A DNA stretch of 16,193 nt, from contig JAFUPO010000105.1 of NCBI GenBank assembly GCA_017481185.1, positions 1-16,193 of the forward strand, read 5' to 3'. Shown here piece after piece: positions 1 to 7,257 of the stretch; positions within the stretch are counted from its first letter, which is position 1, and each line of letters begins with the position of its first letter. A program made the position numbers and the translations under genes. Below the pieces are notes generated by a model. It ran no database searches and had not been told where the DNA came from. It saw only the letters and a list, made by a program, of their open reading frames with translations. This stretch comes from Clostridia bacterium (GTDB lineage: Bacteria; Bacillota_A; Clostridia; Christensenellales; Aristaeellaceae).

Positions 1-449
1 GCCTGGGCAGGGTCTACAAAGCCGGTCTGTTTTCCGCTGTTTCCCCAATAGGCCACATGGTGGTTGCCTTGGGCAGTGGTTCCCAGCCAAAGGAGAAAGG
101 TACCCTGGGGCAAGAAGTAACCGTTGACAGTCATATCCTCCAAAACGGTCAGGTTGAAAAAGGCGTCGGGCATAGAATTGGGGTTGGGCACAGGGGTCAC
201 CCGGTTCGCCTCCATCCATCCGGTGAGGGTACCGATGGAAACCAGCGCCCACGCCCCATCCAGGTTGAGCCGCTCCACCGGCGTATAGGCATGGTATTCC
301 CCCAGCACCTGGCCGCCCACTTCGTTATACAGGGGTACCGTATCAAAAAGCCCCCGAGGGGTCAGCACACAGGTAACGGTTTCATCCCCCAGGGCATACG
401 CGCCGGTGAGAAGGATGAGGGTTAAGAGCAGTGCGAACAGCCTTTTCAT
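1..449 (-). CDS. Secreted SH3-like domain protein (3' end outside window)
   Basis: The minus-strand frame opens at an ATG ending at base 449 and stays open for 149 codons to the window edge, so the C-terminus is missing. The start is supported by an AAGGAAGGTG ribosome binding site 5-6 bases upstream. Residues 1-19 are a typical signal peptide (MKRLFALLL start, hydrophobic core, A-Y-A before the cut), so the product is exported. Residues about 28-85 look like a bacterial SH3 domain: a short beta-rich stretch with LYNEVGGQVLG, then a W near residue 67 and GW at 77-78. A second, weaker beta-rich unit follows at about 97-147. Bacterial SH3 domains usually bind cell-wall peptides, so a wall-associated role is likely but not shown. 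Any catalytic domain would lie beyond the window. It shares strand with the secreted protein at 611-1960 but is separated from it by a terminator. Confidence 0.75.
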   Translation of the reverse strand, partial: MKRLFALLLTLILLTGAYALGDETVTCVLTPRGLFDTVPLYNEVGGQVLGEYHAYTPVERLNLDGAWALVSIGTLTGWMEANRVTPVPNPNSMPDAFFNLTVLEDMTVNGYFLPQGTFLLWLGTTAQGNHHVAYWGNSGKQTGFVDPAQ

Positions 450-547
450 TCAAAACACCTTCCTTTACCAATAAGACACCGGAGCATAGGAAATTGCTGC
501 AAGAGGCCAGCAGCTTTTTCATCTTTGGCTATTCTGCAAAGCATTAA

Positions 548-585
548 GCCCTGCTGCCGCAGGTTTGATTCCGCGACAGCAGGGC
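548..585 (-). terminator. Hairpin terminator after the 611-1960 gene
   Basis: Arms 548-560 (GCCCTGCTGCCGC) and 573-585 (GCGACAGCAGGGC) pair at 12 of 13 positions around a 12-base loop. On the minus strand it lies 25 bases past the TAA at 611-613. The following tract (TTAATGCTTTG) is only moderately T-rich, so termination may be partial. On the plus strand CTTTAT follows, but there is no plus-strand gene to terminate. Confidence 0.7.
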
Positions 586-610
586 CTTTATATTCAGCTT
601 ATCCTAAAGA

Positions 611-1960
611 TTAGTATTCCTCGCCGCCCAACACCAGGTCCACAAAACCGGTTTCTTTGAGCCAATCCAGCAGGTTCAGGGAGAAGCTGGCAGGCAGGGA
701 GAGAATCAGGGGTGCGCCCACCTTCACGGCCGGGCCCTTAATGCGGGAAACAAAGTCCGCCAGGGTGATTTCATGGAGGGTGAACACGTTAGTCGCGCCC
801 TGCTCCAGATCCTGATTGGTAAAGGTCAATAGGCCTTCCTTGGTCTCAACAGGGGTAAAGGCGCCGGCCAGGGAGATCTTAGGCTCGCCGGAATCCACAT
901 CCATGAGGCTCACCTGGGCGTTTACGGTGCCATCGGCAGCGGTGTCCCAAGCGCCGTTCAGGCTCACGGTCATGGGGTCGCCCAGCAGGTAGCCGCCCAT
1001 TTCAATGGTCAGATCAGCCTGGGAGGCTGCCTGGCCGTCAGGCAGGCCGTTGCCCACCGCCGCCAGGGTAAAGACCACGCTCTCCTCCTCTTCCTCTTGG
1101 AGAGTGATGTCCAGGTTGGCCGTCAGCTGGCCATTCTCTGCCCAGGTGGAAGCGGCTTTAAACAGGTAGCCCTCCCGGGTCAGGGTCAGATCCCAATTAA
1201 AGTGGCCGTTCTCAGTGCGGGTGATGGCAAAAATCTTTTCGCCGCCCAGGGTCCAGGTCTCGGTGCCATCCGCCGTGGTGATGACAAGGCCCTCCTCACC
1301 GGCCATTTCAGCCACCCAGTCAGGCAGGGTCATCATCATTTCAGAAAGGATGTAGTCGCTGCCCAGATCCATCAAAAGGGCGATGACCCAGTAGCGGAAC
1401 TCGCGGCTCTCCTCAGAATAGATGGCGATTTGCTCAGCCAGGGCCACCAATTCTTCGGTAGAAATGGTACGGTCCCCCTCGCCGCCCAGCACAGGCTCGC
1501 ACATTTCAATAATGGGATCCCAAGCGCTGGTGTGGGCATAGCGGCTGGTCAAAAGGGCCAGGTACTGGGTGTTCAGGCCCATGAAGTTGTAGGGCTTCAT
1601 GGCAAACTCCAAATACACCTGCATCATCAGGGCAATGCGCTCGTCCCCAAGCAGGTTGGAGGTAATGGAGATCCACTGGCTGTTGGACTGGGCATGAGCG
1701 TTTACGTAGGACTTATCCTTGACCATAAGGTCAACGTTCATGTCGAACTTCCAGTCATCATTAAAGGTAATATCGCCCTTGAAGGTCATGGCCTCCAGGC
1801 CTGCCGCCAGGCCCTCGGCCAGGGTTTTGTGCTCTTGGGATACATACTGGGGGTCAATATCCGCCGTAACGGTAAAGGTCAGGGTTTGATCCGCCTGGGC
1901 CAGCAGGGGGCAAAGCACCAGCAGGCAGGCCAGCAGAAGGGAGAGTGCCTTTTTCATCAT
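611..1960 (-). CDS. Secreted protein of unknown function, 449 aa
   Basis: The open frame extends upstream to 2074, but the start at 1960 is preferred. It gives M-M-K-K-A followed by a classic signal peptide with A-Q-A near residues 21-23, and an AAGGAGA ribosome binding site lies 9 bases upstream. The longer form would bury the signal peptide behind 38 residues. The cysteine at residue 17 is not in a proper lipobox, so a soluble exported protein is more likely than a lipoprotein. The mature part is rich in beta-strand-like, acidic segments (for example D-I-T-F-N-D-D-W-K-F-D and a run of five Glu near residue 303). No catalytic motif was recognised. The overall look is that of large secreted hypotheticals common in Clostridia. 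It has its own extended -10 promoter and is closed by the 548-585 hairpin, so it is probably monocistronic. Confidence 0.8.
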   Translation of the reverse strand: MMKKALSLLLACLLVLCPLLAQADQTLTFTVTADIDPQYVSQEHKTLAEGLAAGLEAMTFKGDITFNDDWKFDMNVDLMVKDKSYVNAHAQSNSQWISITSNLLGDERIALMMQVYLEFAMKPYNFMGLNTQYLALLTSRYAHTSAWDPIIEMCEPVLGGEGDRTISTEELVALAEQIAIYSEESREFRYWVIALLMDLGSDYILSEMMMTLPDWVAEMAGEEGLVITTADGTETWTLGGEKIFAITRTENGHFNWDLTLTREGYLFKAASTWAENGQLTANLDITLQEEEEESVVFTLAAVGNGLPDGQAASQADLTIEMGGYLLGDPMTVSLNGAWDTAADGTVNAQVSLMDVDSGEPKISLAGAFTPVETKEGLLTFTNQDLEQGATNVFTLHEITLADFVSRIKGPAVKVGAPLILSLPASFSLNLLDWLKETGFVDLVLGGEEY

Positions 1961-1997
1961 GGAACGGTTCTCCTTATGTGTAGAATAAATCTGCAAT

Positions 1998-2006
1998 ATT
2001 ATAGCA
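1998..2006 (-). promoter_or_regulatory. Extended -10 promoter for the 611-1960 gene
   Basis: On the minus strand a perfect TATAAT (1998-2003) is preceded by TG plus one base (TGCTATAAT), the extended -10 form. No good -35 box lies 16-18 bases upstream, which is usual for extended -10 promoters. It sits about 40 bases before the ribosome binding site. This placement also argues against a start upstream at 2074. Confidence 0.6.
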
Positions 2007-2120
2007 TAACCCGCCCCTAAAGGAAAGGGCGAAGGAACAAAGGTTATAAGTGTAAAAATTTTGCCCTTGAACAAACAGGGTCCGCCCGGGCAGCCTTTTG
2101 GTTAAACGCTTTGCCTATCA

Positions 2121-2153
2121 AAAAACCGCCGTCAGCCTCTGACAGCGGTTTTA
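2121..2153 (-). terminator. Intrinsic terminator of the XRE regulator gene
   Basis: A hairpin (AACCGCTGTCAG / CTGACGGCGGTT on the minus strand, one mismatch, loop AGG) is followed by six T residues. It starts at the stop codon of the 2151-2363 gene. It separates that gene from the secreted protein downstream. Confidence 0.8.
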
Positions 2154-2363
2154 TTCGGTTTCTTCATCAGGTATATATTCCATGATCTCCTCAACCCGGC
2201 AGCAAAGGATTTTGCAAAAGCCCTCAATGGTGTGGGTGCTGACGCTTTCGTTTCGTTTAAGGCGGGTGATCTGCGCCGGGCTGACCTTGTAATGGTGAAT
2301 CAGCGCATACTGGGTTACGCCCTTTTTGCGCATGGTTTCCCATAGCCGTTTATAAGAGATCAT
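2151..2363 (-). CDS. Small XRE/Cro-type helix-turn-helix regulator, 70 aa
   Basis: The protein is a bare Cro/CI-type DNA-binding domain of the HTH_26 kind. It has the usual helix-turn-helix spacing at about residues 16-37 (V-T-Q-Y-A-L, then K-V-S-P-A-Q-I-T-R-L), then the T-I-E-G-F-C-K-I-L-C-C-R-V-E-E-I pattern that ends such domains. There is no ligand-binding or dimerisation extension beyond an acidic tail (D-E-E-T-E). A GGAGGGGAG ribosome binding site lies about 10 bases upstream of the ATG at 2363. The gene is divergent from the surface-protein gene at 2474, and the shared 110-base region holds two matching palindromes. It is therefore a natural candidate repressor of its neighbour and perhaps of itself; that link is inference. 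Proteins of this size are also found as general housekeeping or phage-derived regulators. Confidence 0.85.
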   Translation of the reverse strand: MISYKRLWETMRKKGVTQYALIHHYKVSPAQITRLKRNESVSTHTIEGFCKILCCRVEEIMEYIPDEETE

Positions 2364-2394
2364 TGGCCGCCCGCTCCCCTCCCTGAGCTTGTTA

Positions 2395-2424
2395 TTGACA
2401 CAATAACCGAAAACGGTGTATAAT
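2395..2424 (+). promoter_or_regulatory. Consensus promoter for the 2474 surface-protein gene
   Basis: A perfect -35 TTGACA (2395-2400) and a perfect -10 TATAAT (2419-2424) are separated by 18 bases. This is the strongest promoter in the window. Such a promoter usually needs repression, which fits the palindromes that overlap it. Confidence 0.85.
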
Positions 2425-2447
2425 GATATTAACCAAAATCGGTTATT
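2402..2447. promoter_or_regulatory. Paired operator-like palindromes over the promoter
   Basis: Two 12-base palindromes occur 26 bases apart: ACCGAAAACGGT (2406-2417, perfect) between -35 and -10, and ACCAAAATCGGT (2432-2443, 10 of 12 identical) just after the -10. The outer arms AATAACCGA (2402-2410) and TCGGTTATT (2439-2447) are also perfect 9-base inverted repeats of each other. A protein bound to either site would block RNA polymerase. The adjacent small XRE regulator is the obvious candidate binder, by inference. Confidence 0.7.
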
Positions 2448-2473
2448 AATTATGAGAAAGAGATGTTGCGATC

Positions 2474-3955
2474 ATGGGCCGAAGAATGTGGAGGATTCTT
2501 GCTTTTGCAATCATACTGTGCGGGTTAATGCTCTCAAGCGCTTATGCTGCCCCAATGAGCGAGCTTATAATGGTCGATGGGCCGGAAGCTGGTTATTCTT
2601 TTGATTCCAGCGGAAAGCGGCTCTTTATCAGCAAACCTGGTACATATACGATTGCCAACATAGATCCTGATACGGCTGTAAATGGGTTCATCGATATTGG
2701 AATTAGCGGTTCTGACAAGGACATTACCCTTGTGCTCAGCGGCGTTCATCTTCAATCTCAAACGTATGGCTCTATTCGTTGCTATTATAAATGTAATCTT
2801 ACCATTCAACTAGCAGATGGCACAACAAACACACTTTATGCAAAGAAAGATTATGGCATAGCCGTCTACAACAGCTCCTCCTTAACAATAAAGGGCAATG
2901 GCGCCCTTTATGTTAAAGGCGGCGTAGAGGCAAAAAGCTATTCAAATTATTATTACGCAGGAATTGGCCCCGGAAATGTGACCATTGAAAGCGGAAAGAT
3001 ATATGCAACCGGCGCAAAGCACGCGCCGGGAATTGGCGCAAGAAATTATACCGAAACCTATACCTTTGACGGGTCATTGGAGTGCTACAGCGATACAACG
3101 TCAAACATTACAATCAATGGCGGCTATGTGGAAGCCGCTGGCGGCGAATATGCAGCCGGCATTGGCGGCGGTTATGCCGGCCAAGCTAAAAATATTACGA
3201 TCAACGGAGGTACAGTAATTGCCAAAGGCGGTAGAAATGCCGCGGGTATCGGCGGTGGTTACAGAGGTGGAGCGCAAAATATTACCATTAACGGCGGCAC
3301 TGTAACGGCTACCAGTTCTTCACCAACAGGAAATTCTTTATCTGCCGCCATCGGCGGTGGCTATCTTGGCAAAGTGCAGGATATTACCCTTTCCGGCGGC
3401 GAAATCATTGCCAGAACGGGCGAAGGATACAGTGCAATCGGCTATTATGACGGTACCGCCGCTGAGAATGTGAATGTTACATTGGCCCCCTTGCAGGAAA
3501 AGCGCCTCCTGGTAAAAACCGGAACTGCAAAGAACAACATTACCAAAGAAACCAGCTATTCTCAGGAAACGAGCATTAATAACATGGGTCTCCTGAATTA
3601 TGTGCATATCACGACTGGCTGCATTCAACATACCGGTGGAAAGGCCACCTGTAAAACCGAAGCCATTTGCACTGCCTGTGAAAAGCCCTACGGCGACAAG
3701 GACTTTAATAATCACGACGGCGACACAGAAATTCGCAATGCTGTTGATGCTACATATGAAGCAACCGGCTATACCGGTGATGCCTACTGTTTGGGCTGCG
3801 GCAACCTGATTCAAAACGGAACGACCATTCCGAAACTACCAACGCCTCCAGAAACTGGCGATAATTTCAGCCTGTATCTGTGGATGGGGATGCTGATTCT
3901 TTCGACCTCTGTTATGGTTGCCCTGAAAAGCAACGCATTAAACCGTAACAAATAA
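2474..3955 (+). CDS. Sortase-anchored beta-helix surface protein, 493 aa
   Basis: Residues 1-25 are a signal peptide. Residues about 40-345 form a repetitive beta-helix-like region resembling the carbohydrate-binding Cthe_2159 family (PF14262). It contains repeated N-I-T-I-N-G-G-T-V blocks, each followed by A-A-G-I-G-G-G-Y. A cysteine-rich segment follows at 383-442 (C383, C393, C399, C402, C439, C442), like the paired C-x-x-C modules seen at the C-terminus of clostridial surface proteins. The tail has P-P-E-T-G at 458-462, a hydrophobic helix at about 466-484 and a short basic end, the layout of a sortase signal with a variant motif. It is therefore probably a wall-anchored protein that binds glycan. 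The start at 2474 has only a weak ribosome binding site (GAGAAAGAGA), although the promoter is very strong. GC content is visibly lower than in its neighbours, which may mean later acquisition. Confidence 0.85.
   Translation: MGRRMWRILAFAIILCGLMLSSAYAAPMSELIMVDGPEAGYSFDSSGKRLFISKPGTYTIANIDPDTAVNGFIDIGISGSDKDITLVLSGVHLQSQTYGSIRCYYKCNLTIQLADGTTNTLYAKKDYGIAVYNSSSLTIKGNGALYVKGGVEAKSYSNYYYAGIGPGNVTIESGKIYATGAKHAPGIGARNYTETYTFDGSLECYSDTTSNITINGGYVEAAGGEYAAGIGGGYAGQAKNITINGGTVIAKGGRNAAGIGGGYRGGAQNITINGGTVTATSSSPTGNSLSAAIGGGYLGKVQDITLSGGEIIARTGEGYSAIGYYDGTAAENVNVTLAPLQEKRLLVKTGTAKNNITKETSYSQETSINNMGLLNYVHITTGCIQHTGGKATCKTEAICTACEKPYGDKDFNNHDGDTEIRNAVDATYEATGYTGDAYCLGCGNLIQNGTTIPKLPTPPETGDNFSLYLWMGMLILSTSVMVALKSNALNRNK
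3104..3379 (+). repeat. In-frame repeats coding N-I-T-I-N-G-G ... G-I-G-G-G-Y
   Basis: Three consecutive coding repeats of about 29, 29 and 34 residues (211-239, 240-268, 269-302) each begin with N-I-T-I-N-G-G and contain A-G-I-G-G-G-Y or A-A-I-G-G-G-Y. Weaker units flank them at residues 168-191 and 303-325. The DNA copies differ at many third positions, so they are old repeats, not a recent expansion. Confidence 0.75.
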
Positions 3956-3963
3956 TTTCAAGT

Positions 3964-3990
3964 TCCCTGTGATGAAACACAGGGACCTTT
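3964..3990 (+). terminator. Hairpin terminator of the surface-protein gene
   Basis: TCCCTGTG (3964-3971) and CACAGGGA (3978-3985) form a perfect 8-bp stem with a 6-base loop, 8 bases past the TAA. CCTTTCAT follows, a weak T tract. It is probably a functional but modest terminator. Confidence 0.65.
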
Positions 3991-4043
3991 CATATCGGCA
4001 AAATGTGTGCGCCGATTAAAACGGGTAGTTATGGAATCCGCCC

Positions 4044-4088
4044 CTATGGGATGAATCCCTACGGGATGAATCCCTGCGGAGCATCTCC
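4044..4088. repeat. Short tandem repeat, about 15-bp unit
   Basis: Three units in a row: CTATGGGATGAATCC, CTACGGGATGAATCC (14 of 15 identical) and a decayed CTGCGGAGCATCTCC. They lie in the intergenic region between two converging genes. Each unit contains the small inverted repeat GGGATGAATCCC when read across the joint. No coding frame is apparent. Confidence 0.6.
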
Positions 4089-4120
4089 CTTTACGCAAAG
4101 GAGGCTTTTCTAATCGCTTT

Positions 4121-4181
4121 TCTTTGGGAGAGCGCGAGAACCCTTTCTTTTCTTGTGAAAAGAAAGGGTTCTCGCATATCT
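4121..4181 (-). repeat. Dispersed palindromic element, copy A (terminator-like)
   Basis: Arms 4134-4152 and 4157-4175 are perfectly complementary over 19 bp (outer part GCGAGAACCC) with loop TTGT. The flank next to the plus-strand left arm is GGGAGAGC, and the other side is ATATCTTT. It begins a few bases after the TetM-like stop codon on the minus strand and probably ends that transcript. The plus-strand side faces the surface-protein gene, so it could stop both. Confidence 0.8.
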
Positions 4182-4186
4182 TTCAA

Positions 4187-6112
4187 TTACTCTTCCCACG
4201 TCATATGCGCCCAGTCCTTCACCTGATCCCAGGGCACGTTGAAGCCTGCGCCTTTCTGACAGAAAACGGAGTCGGGGGAGTCCTCGGCCAGGGGATTGTA
4301 TTGGGCGGCGTCGATGACTGGCTGAGGGTCGGGGCAGGGGGCGTAGTGAGCCATCCAAACCCTGAGAGCGCCTCGGCCATGGGTGAGGCGGAGAAAATCC
4401 TCCTGCCAGGGGGCGAAGCGAGAATAAAAGGCAGTGCCCGTGAGGGTCACGGTATCCTCGTCATATTCCGGGGGCTGGGTCTCCGCCTGCATACGGGTGA
4501 GGGCAGAGGCCAAAGGGCCATACTGGTCGGCGGGGGCGCGCAGCGAAAAGCCGCACACCGGCTCCAGAAGAACGCTTTGTCCGTGCATCAGGGCATTGCG
4601 GATACCCCGGTACACCGCCTGGCGGAAGTCGCCCCCCTCGGTGTGCTTAAGGTGCGCCCGGCCCGTGAGCAATTCCACCTCCACATCGGTGAGGGGCGCG
4701 CCAATAAGCACGCCCTTGTGCTGTTTTTCAAACACATGGCTGCAAATAAGCTTTTGCCAGCGCAGCTCCAACGTGTCCACATGACACAGGGAGCGGAAGG
4801 TGATGCCGCTGCCCTGCTTGCCGGGCTTTAAGCGCAGGTGGGCCTCCGCATAATGCTTCAAAGGCTCGTAGTGGCCGATGCCGATGCAGGGGGCGGCCAC
4901 CGTTTCTTTATACAGCACCTGGGTGGGGCCGAAGTCCGCTGGATAGCCCCAACGCTCCTGCAAAAGCTGCTTCAAAATTTCTAATTGAATTTTGCCCATG
5001 ACCCTAACGGAAATGCTGCCCCGCTGCTCCCGCACGGCCAGGGCGGGCTCTTCCTCCTCCAGGATGCGCAGGGCCTGCATCATCTTAAAGGGCGGGATGG
5101 CCTTTTCATCCCAGATCACCTGGGATTCCATCATAGGCTCCATTTGAAAGGCCGTTCGCTCTTCAAGGTTCACCCCGTCCCCAGGCTTTAAGCCCTCCAG
5201 GCCGGGCACAGCCACCAAATCGCCCGCAAAGGCCTTGTCAACAGGCTTGAACCTTTCGCCGTGATAAAGGCGCAGTTCATTCACCTTTCCCTGGGGCAGC
5301 TCCTCCTTGACGGAGAGGGCGCCGGAGAGCAGCTTCATAAACACCACCCGCTGGCCCTGCTGGTCGTGGCGCACCTGATATACCCGGGCGGTAAGGGGCG
5401 CGGCTTCATCATGATGGGTGGGGGTCATGCTGCCCAAAAGCCCCATAAATTCCTGAACGCCCGTGCCCTCCAGGGCGGAGCCTGCCATCACCGGAAATGC
5501 CTGCCGATGGCCCACCAGCCGGGTCAGGGCAGCCATCCATTGGGCCTGGTTATAGCCGGAATCAAACAGGGTCTCCAACAGCTGCTCATCCCGCTGGGCG
5601 ATCTCCTCAACCAGGGTTTCATCCATCTCCCCGGTCATTTGAAGGGTACGCAGATCCAACGCGTCCTCGGATAATTCTTTTTTGATCTGTCCAAGGACCC
5701 TTTGGGGGTCTGCGCCGGTGCGATCCGCCTTGTTGAGAAAAAAGAACACCGGCACATGGTGCTCCTTCAAAAGCTGCCACACGGTTTGGGTATGGCTCTG
5801 AACCCCCTCGGCGCAGCTGATGACCAATACCGCATAGTCCATCACCGCCACGGCCCGCTCCATTTCAGAGGCAAAGTCCACATGGCCCGGGGTATCCAGC
5901 CAATAATAGGTATCTCCCTGCCACTGGAAGGAGGCCTGGCCGGAAAAGATGGTGATGCCCCGCTGGCGCTCCATGGGGTGGGCGTCCAGAAAGGCGCTCT
6001 GATGATCCACCCGCCCCAATTGGCGAATGGCGCTGGTCAGATACAATACCCGCTCTGAAAAGGTGGTTTTGCCTGCATCCACATGGGCCAGGATGCCGAT
6101 GGTTTTGCGCAT
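4187..6112 (-). CDS. TetM-related translational GTPase, 641 aa
   Basis: This is a full-length EF-G-like GTPase; classical TetM has 639 residues. GTP-binding motifs are intact: A-H-V-D-A-G-K-T (9-16), R-G-I-T (51-54), D-T-P-G-H (73-77), N-K-A-D (127-130) and G-S-A (211-213). The later regions follow the EF-G/TetM domain order. Family members bind the ribosome and either protect it from tetracycline or act as accessory translation factors. Two features differ from classical TetM. The domain IV loop that reads Y-S-P-V-S in TetM is here H-L-K-H-T (487-491), and the C-terminus ends in S-V-F-C-Q-K-G-A-G-F with V-P-W-D after it. Resistance should therefore not be assumed. The start at 6112 has AAAGGAGAGG 7 bases upstream; an in-frame ATG at 6157 has no such site and overlaps the promoter. 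It is divergent from azlC and is a single-gene transcript closed by copy A. Confidence 0.9.
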   Translation of the reverse strand: MRKTIGILAHVDAGKTTFSERVLYLTSAIRQLGRVDHQSAFLDAHPMERQRGITIFSGQASFQWQGDTYYWLDTPGHVDFASEMERAVAVMDYAVLVISCAEGVQSHTQTVWQLLKEHHVPVFFFLNKADRTGADPQRVLGQIKKELSEDALDLRTLQMTGEMDETLVEEIAQRDEQLLETLFDSGYNQAQWMAALTRLVGHRQAFPVMAGSALEGTGVQEFMGLLGSMTPTHHDEAAPLTARVYQVRHDQQGQRVVFMKLLSGALSVKEELPQGKVNELRLYHGERFKPVDKAFAGDLVAVPGLEGLKPGDGVNLEERTAFQMEPMMESQVIWDEKAIPPFKMMQALRILEEEEPALAVREQRGSISVRVMGKIQLEILKQLLQERWGYPADFGPTQVLYKETVAAPCIGIGHYEPLKHYAEAHLRLKPGKQGSGITFRSLCHVDTLELRWQKLICSHVFEKQHKGVLIGAPLTDVEVELLTGRAHLKHTEGGDFRQAVYRGIRNALMHGQSVLLEPVCGFSLRAPADQYGPLASALTRMQAETQPPEYDEDTVTLTGTAFYSRFAPWQEDFLRLTHGRGALRVWMAHYAPCPDPQPVIDAAQYNPLAEDSPDSVFCQKGAGFNVPWDQVKDWAHMTWEE

Positions 6113-6136
6113 AGGGCCTCTCCTTTCGTTTGTATC

Positions 6137-6165
6137 AGTATAATATAAACCCGGCAAAAGCTCAA
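6137..6165 (-). promoter_or_regulatory. Promoter of the TetM-like gene
   Basis: On the minus strand, TTGAGC (6160-6165) and TATACT (6137-6142) are separated by exactly 17 bases, just upstream of the ribosome binding site. The -10 lies inside the alternative upstream reading frame, supporting the start at 6112. No long leader or attenuator of the kind known for mobile tetM is present: start of transcription to start codon is only about 20 bases. Confidence 0.7.
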
Positions 6166-6170
6166 CTGCA

Positions 6171-6199
6171 TTGAATTTCTCTCGACCCTGTGCTACAAT
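6171..6199 (+). promoter_or_regulatory. Promoter of the azlC-azlD-DUF2284 operon
   Basis: TTGAAT (6171-6176), 17 bases, then TACAAT (6194-6199) preceded by TGC, an extended -10. It is back to back with the promoter of the TetM-like gene; the two -35 boxes are only 5 bases apart, so the two transcripts may influence each other. Confidence 0.7.
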
Positions 6200-6228
6200 C
6201 GTTTTTGTTATAAATTGGAGGTGATTTC

Positions 6229-6918
6229 ATGCGCGCAAAAGCGCTGAAAGCGGCCTTTCCCCACACGATCCCCATTATGACGGGGTTCTTATTCTTAGGC
6301 ATGACCTATGGGGTCACCATGCAGGTGAAGGGCTTCCCTTTTTATTATCCGATGCTGACCAGTATGATGATCTTTGCAGGCTCCATGGAGTTTGTGACCA
6401 GCAACCTGCTTCTGGGGGTGTTTGATCCCCTCCAGGCCTTTCTCATGACGCTGATGGTCAACGCCCGGCACCTGTTTTATGGCCTGGCGCTGTTGGATCG
6501 GTTCCCGGGCAAGGGGCTGAAAAGGGCGTATATGATCTTCGGCCTGTGCGACGAAACCTTTTCCATCGCCTGCGCGGTGGAGCCGCCCCGGGGGGTGGAC
6601 AAGGGCTGGTTTCAGTTTTTTGTGACCCTTCTTAATCAGAGCTACTGGATCGCCGGGGCCACCCTGGGCGGGCTGGCCGGGATGCTGCTCAAGTTCAACA
6701 CCCAGGGGCTGGACTTTGCCATGACCGCTATGGTTGTGGTGATTTTCATTGAGCAGTGGAAGAAGGATAAGCATCACGCCCCGGCCCTGTCAGGCCTTGT
6801 GATCAGCATCCTTTGCCTCATCCTCTGGGGGCCTGATGGCTTCGTTATCCCCGCCATGGGGGGCATTATCCTGGCTCTGAGCCTTCTGCGCAGGCCTTTG
6901 GAAGGAGGGGCAGCATGA
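6229..6918 (+). CDS. azlC: AzlC, branched-chain amino acid exporter large subunit
   Basis: The 229-residue membrane protein matches the AzlC family. Its N-terminus has the family pattern F-P-x-x-I-P-I-M-x-G-F-x-F-L-G-M-x-Y-G, followed by the conserved N-A-R-H-L-F-Y-G segment (about 82-89), the F-G-L-C-D-E-T-F segment, and several hydrophobic helices to the end. AzlC and its small partner AzlD form a pair reported to export branched-chain amino acids and their analogues in Bacillus. A GGAGGTGATT ribosome binding site precedes the ATG. The stop overlaps the azlD start in an ATGA, so the two are translationally coupled, as expected for a two-subunit transporter. Substrate is inferred from the family only; related pairs have other amino-acid substrates. 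Confidence 0.92.
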   Translation: MRAKALKAAFPHTIPIMTGFLFLGMTYGVTMQVKGFPFYYPMLTSMMIFAGSMEFVTSNLLLGVFDPLQAFLMTLMVNARHLFYGLALLDRFPGKGLKRAYMIFGLCDETFSIACAVEPPRGVDKGWFQFFVTLLNQSYWIAGATLGGLAGMLLKFNTQGLDFAMTAMVVVIFIEQWKKDKHHAPALSGLVISILCLILWGPDGFVIPAMGGIILALSLLRRPLEGGAA

Positions 6919-7244
6919 CCTTTCAGGAGCATTTGATCACGATCCTCGTCATTGCCCTGGGAACTCAATTGACCCGGTGGCTGCCCTTTCTGTTTTTCCC
7001 CCCGGGAAGGCAGACCCCTCCCTTCATTCAATACCTGGGCCGGGTGCTGCCCGGCGCGGTGTTCAGCCTCTTGGTTGTGTACTGCCTCAAAAACGTAACG
7101 CCCCTTGCAGGCAGCCATGGCCTGCCGGAGCTTATCGCCATCGCCGTTACCGCAGGGCTCCATTTGTGGAAGGGGCAAATGCTGCTTTCCATTGCCGCAG
7201 GCACGGTGTGCTATATGCTGCTCGTTCAAAATGTTTTCATTTAA
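6915..7244 (+). CDS. azlD: AzlD, small subunit of the amino acid exporter
   Basis: The 109-residue protein has about four hydrophobic helices and the AzlD features: an early T-R-W-L-P-F segment (about 20-25), the [14 protein letters not shown] family core (about 36-49) and a final helix. It begins within the azlC stop codon (ATGA at 6915-6918). Its ribosome binding site, GGAGGGGCAGC, lies inside azlC. AzlD is required with AzlC for export in characterised examples. It ends 13 bases before the DUF2284 gene. Confidence 0.9.
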   Translation: MTFQEHLITILVIALGTQLTRWLPFLFFPPGRQTPPFIQYLGRVLPGAVFSLLVVYCLKNVTPLAGSHGLPELIAIAVTAGLHLWKGQMLLSIAAGTVCYMLLVQNVFI

Positions 7245-7257
7245 AGGAGGGAACCTA

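Noticed and set aside
496..519. Plus-strand terminator-like hairpin GCTGC...GCAGC followed by T5
   Set aside because: The stem is only 5 bp and there is no plus-strand gene before it; probably chance.
1097..2020. Long plus-strand open frame (307 codons) opposite the secreted protein
   Set aside because: It is antisense to a gene with signal peptide, promoter and ribosome binding site; its translation is rich in Gly, His and Gln as expected from a shadow frame, and it has no plausible start signal.
3994..4016. ATCGGC/GCCGAT inverted repeat after the surface-protein gene
   Set aside because: A 6-bp stem with an 11-base loop and no T run; too weak to assign a role.
4187..6112. Mobile tetracycline resistance determinant
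   Set aside because: No leader attenuator, transposon genes or integrase are nearby, and the drug-displacing loop of domain IV is not conserved.
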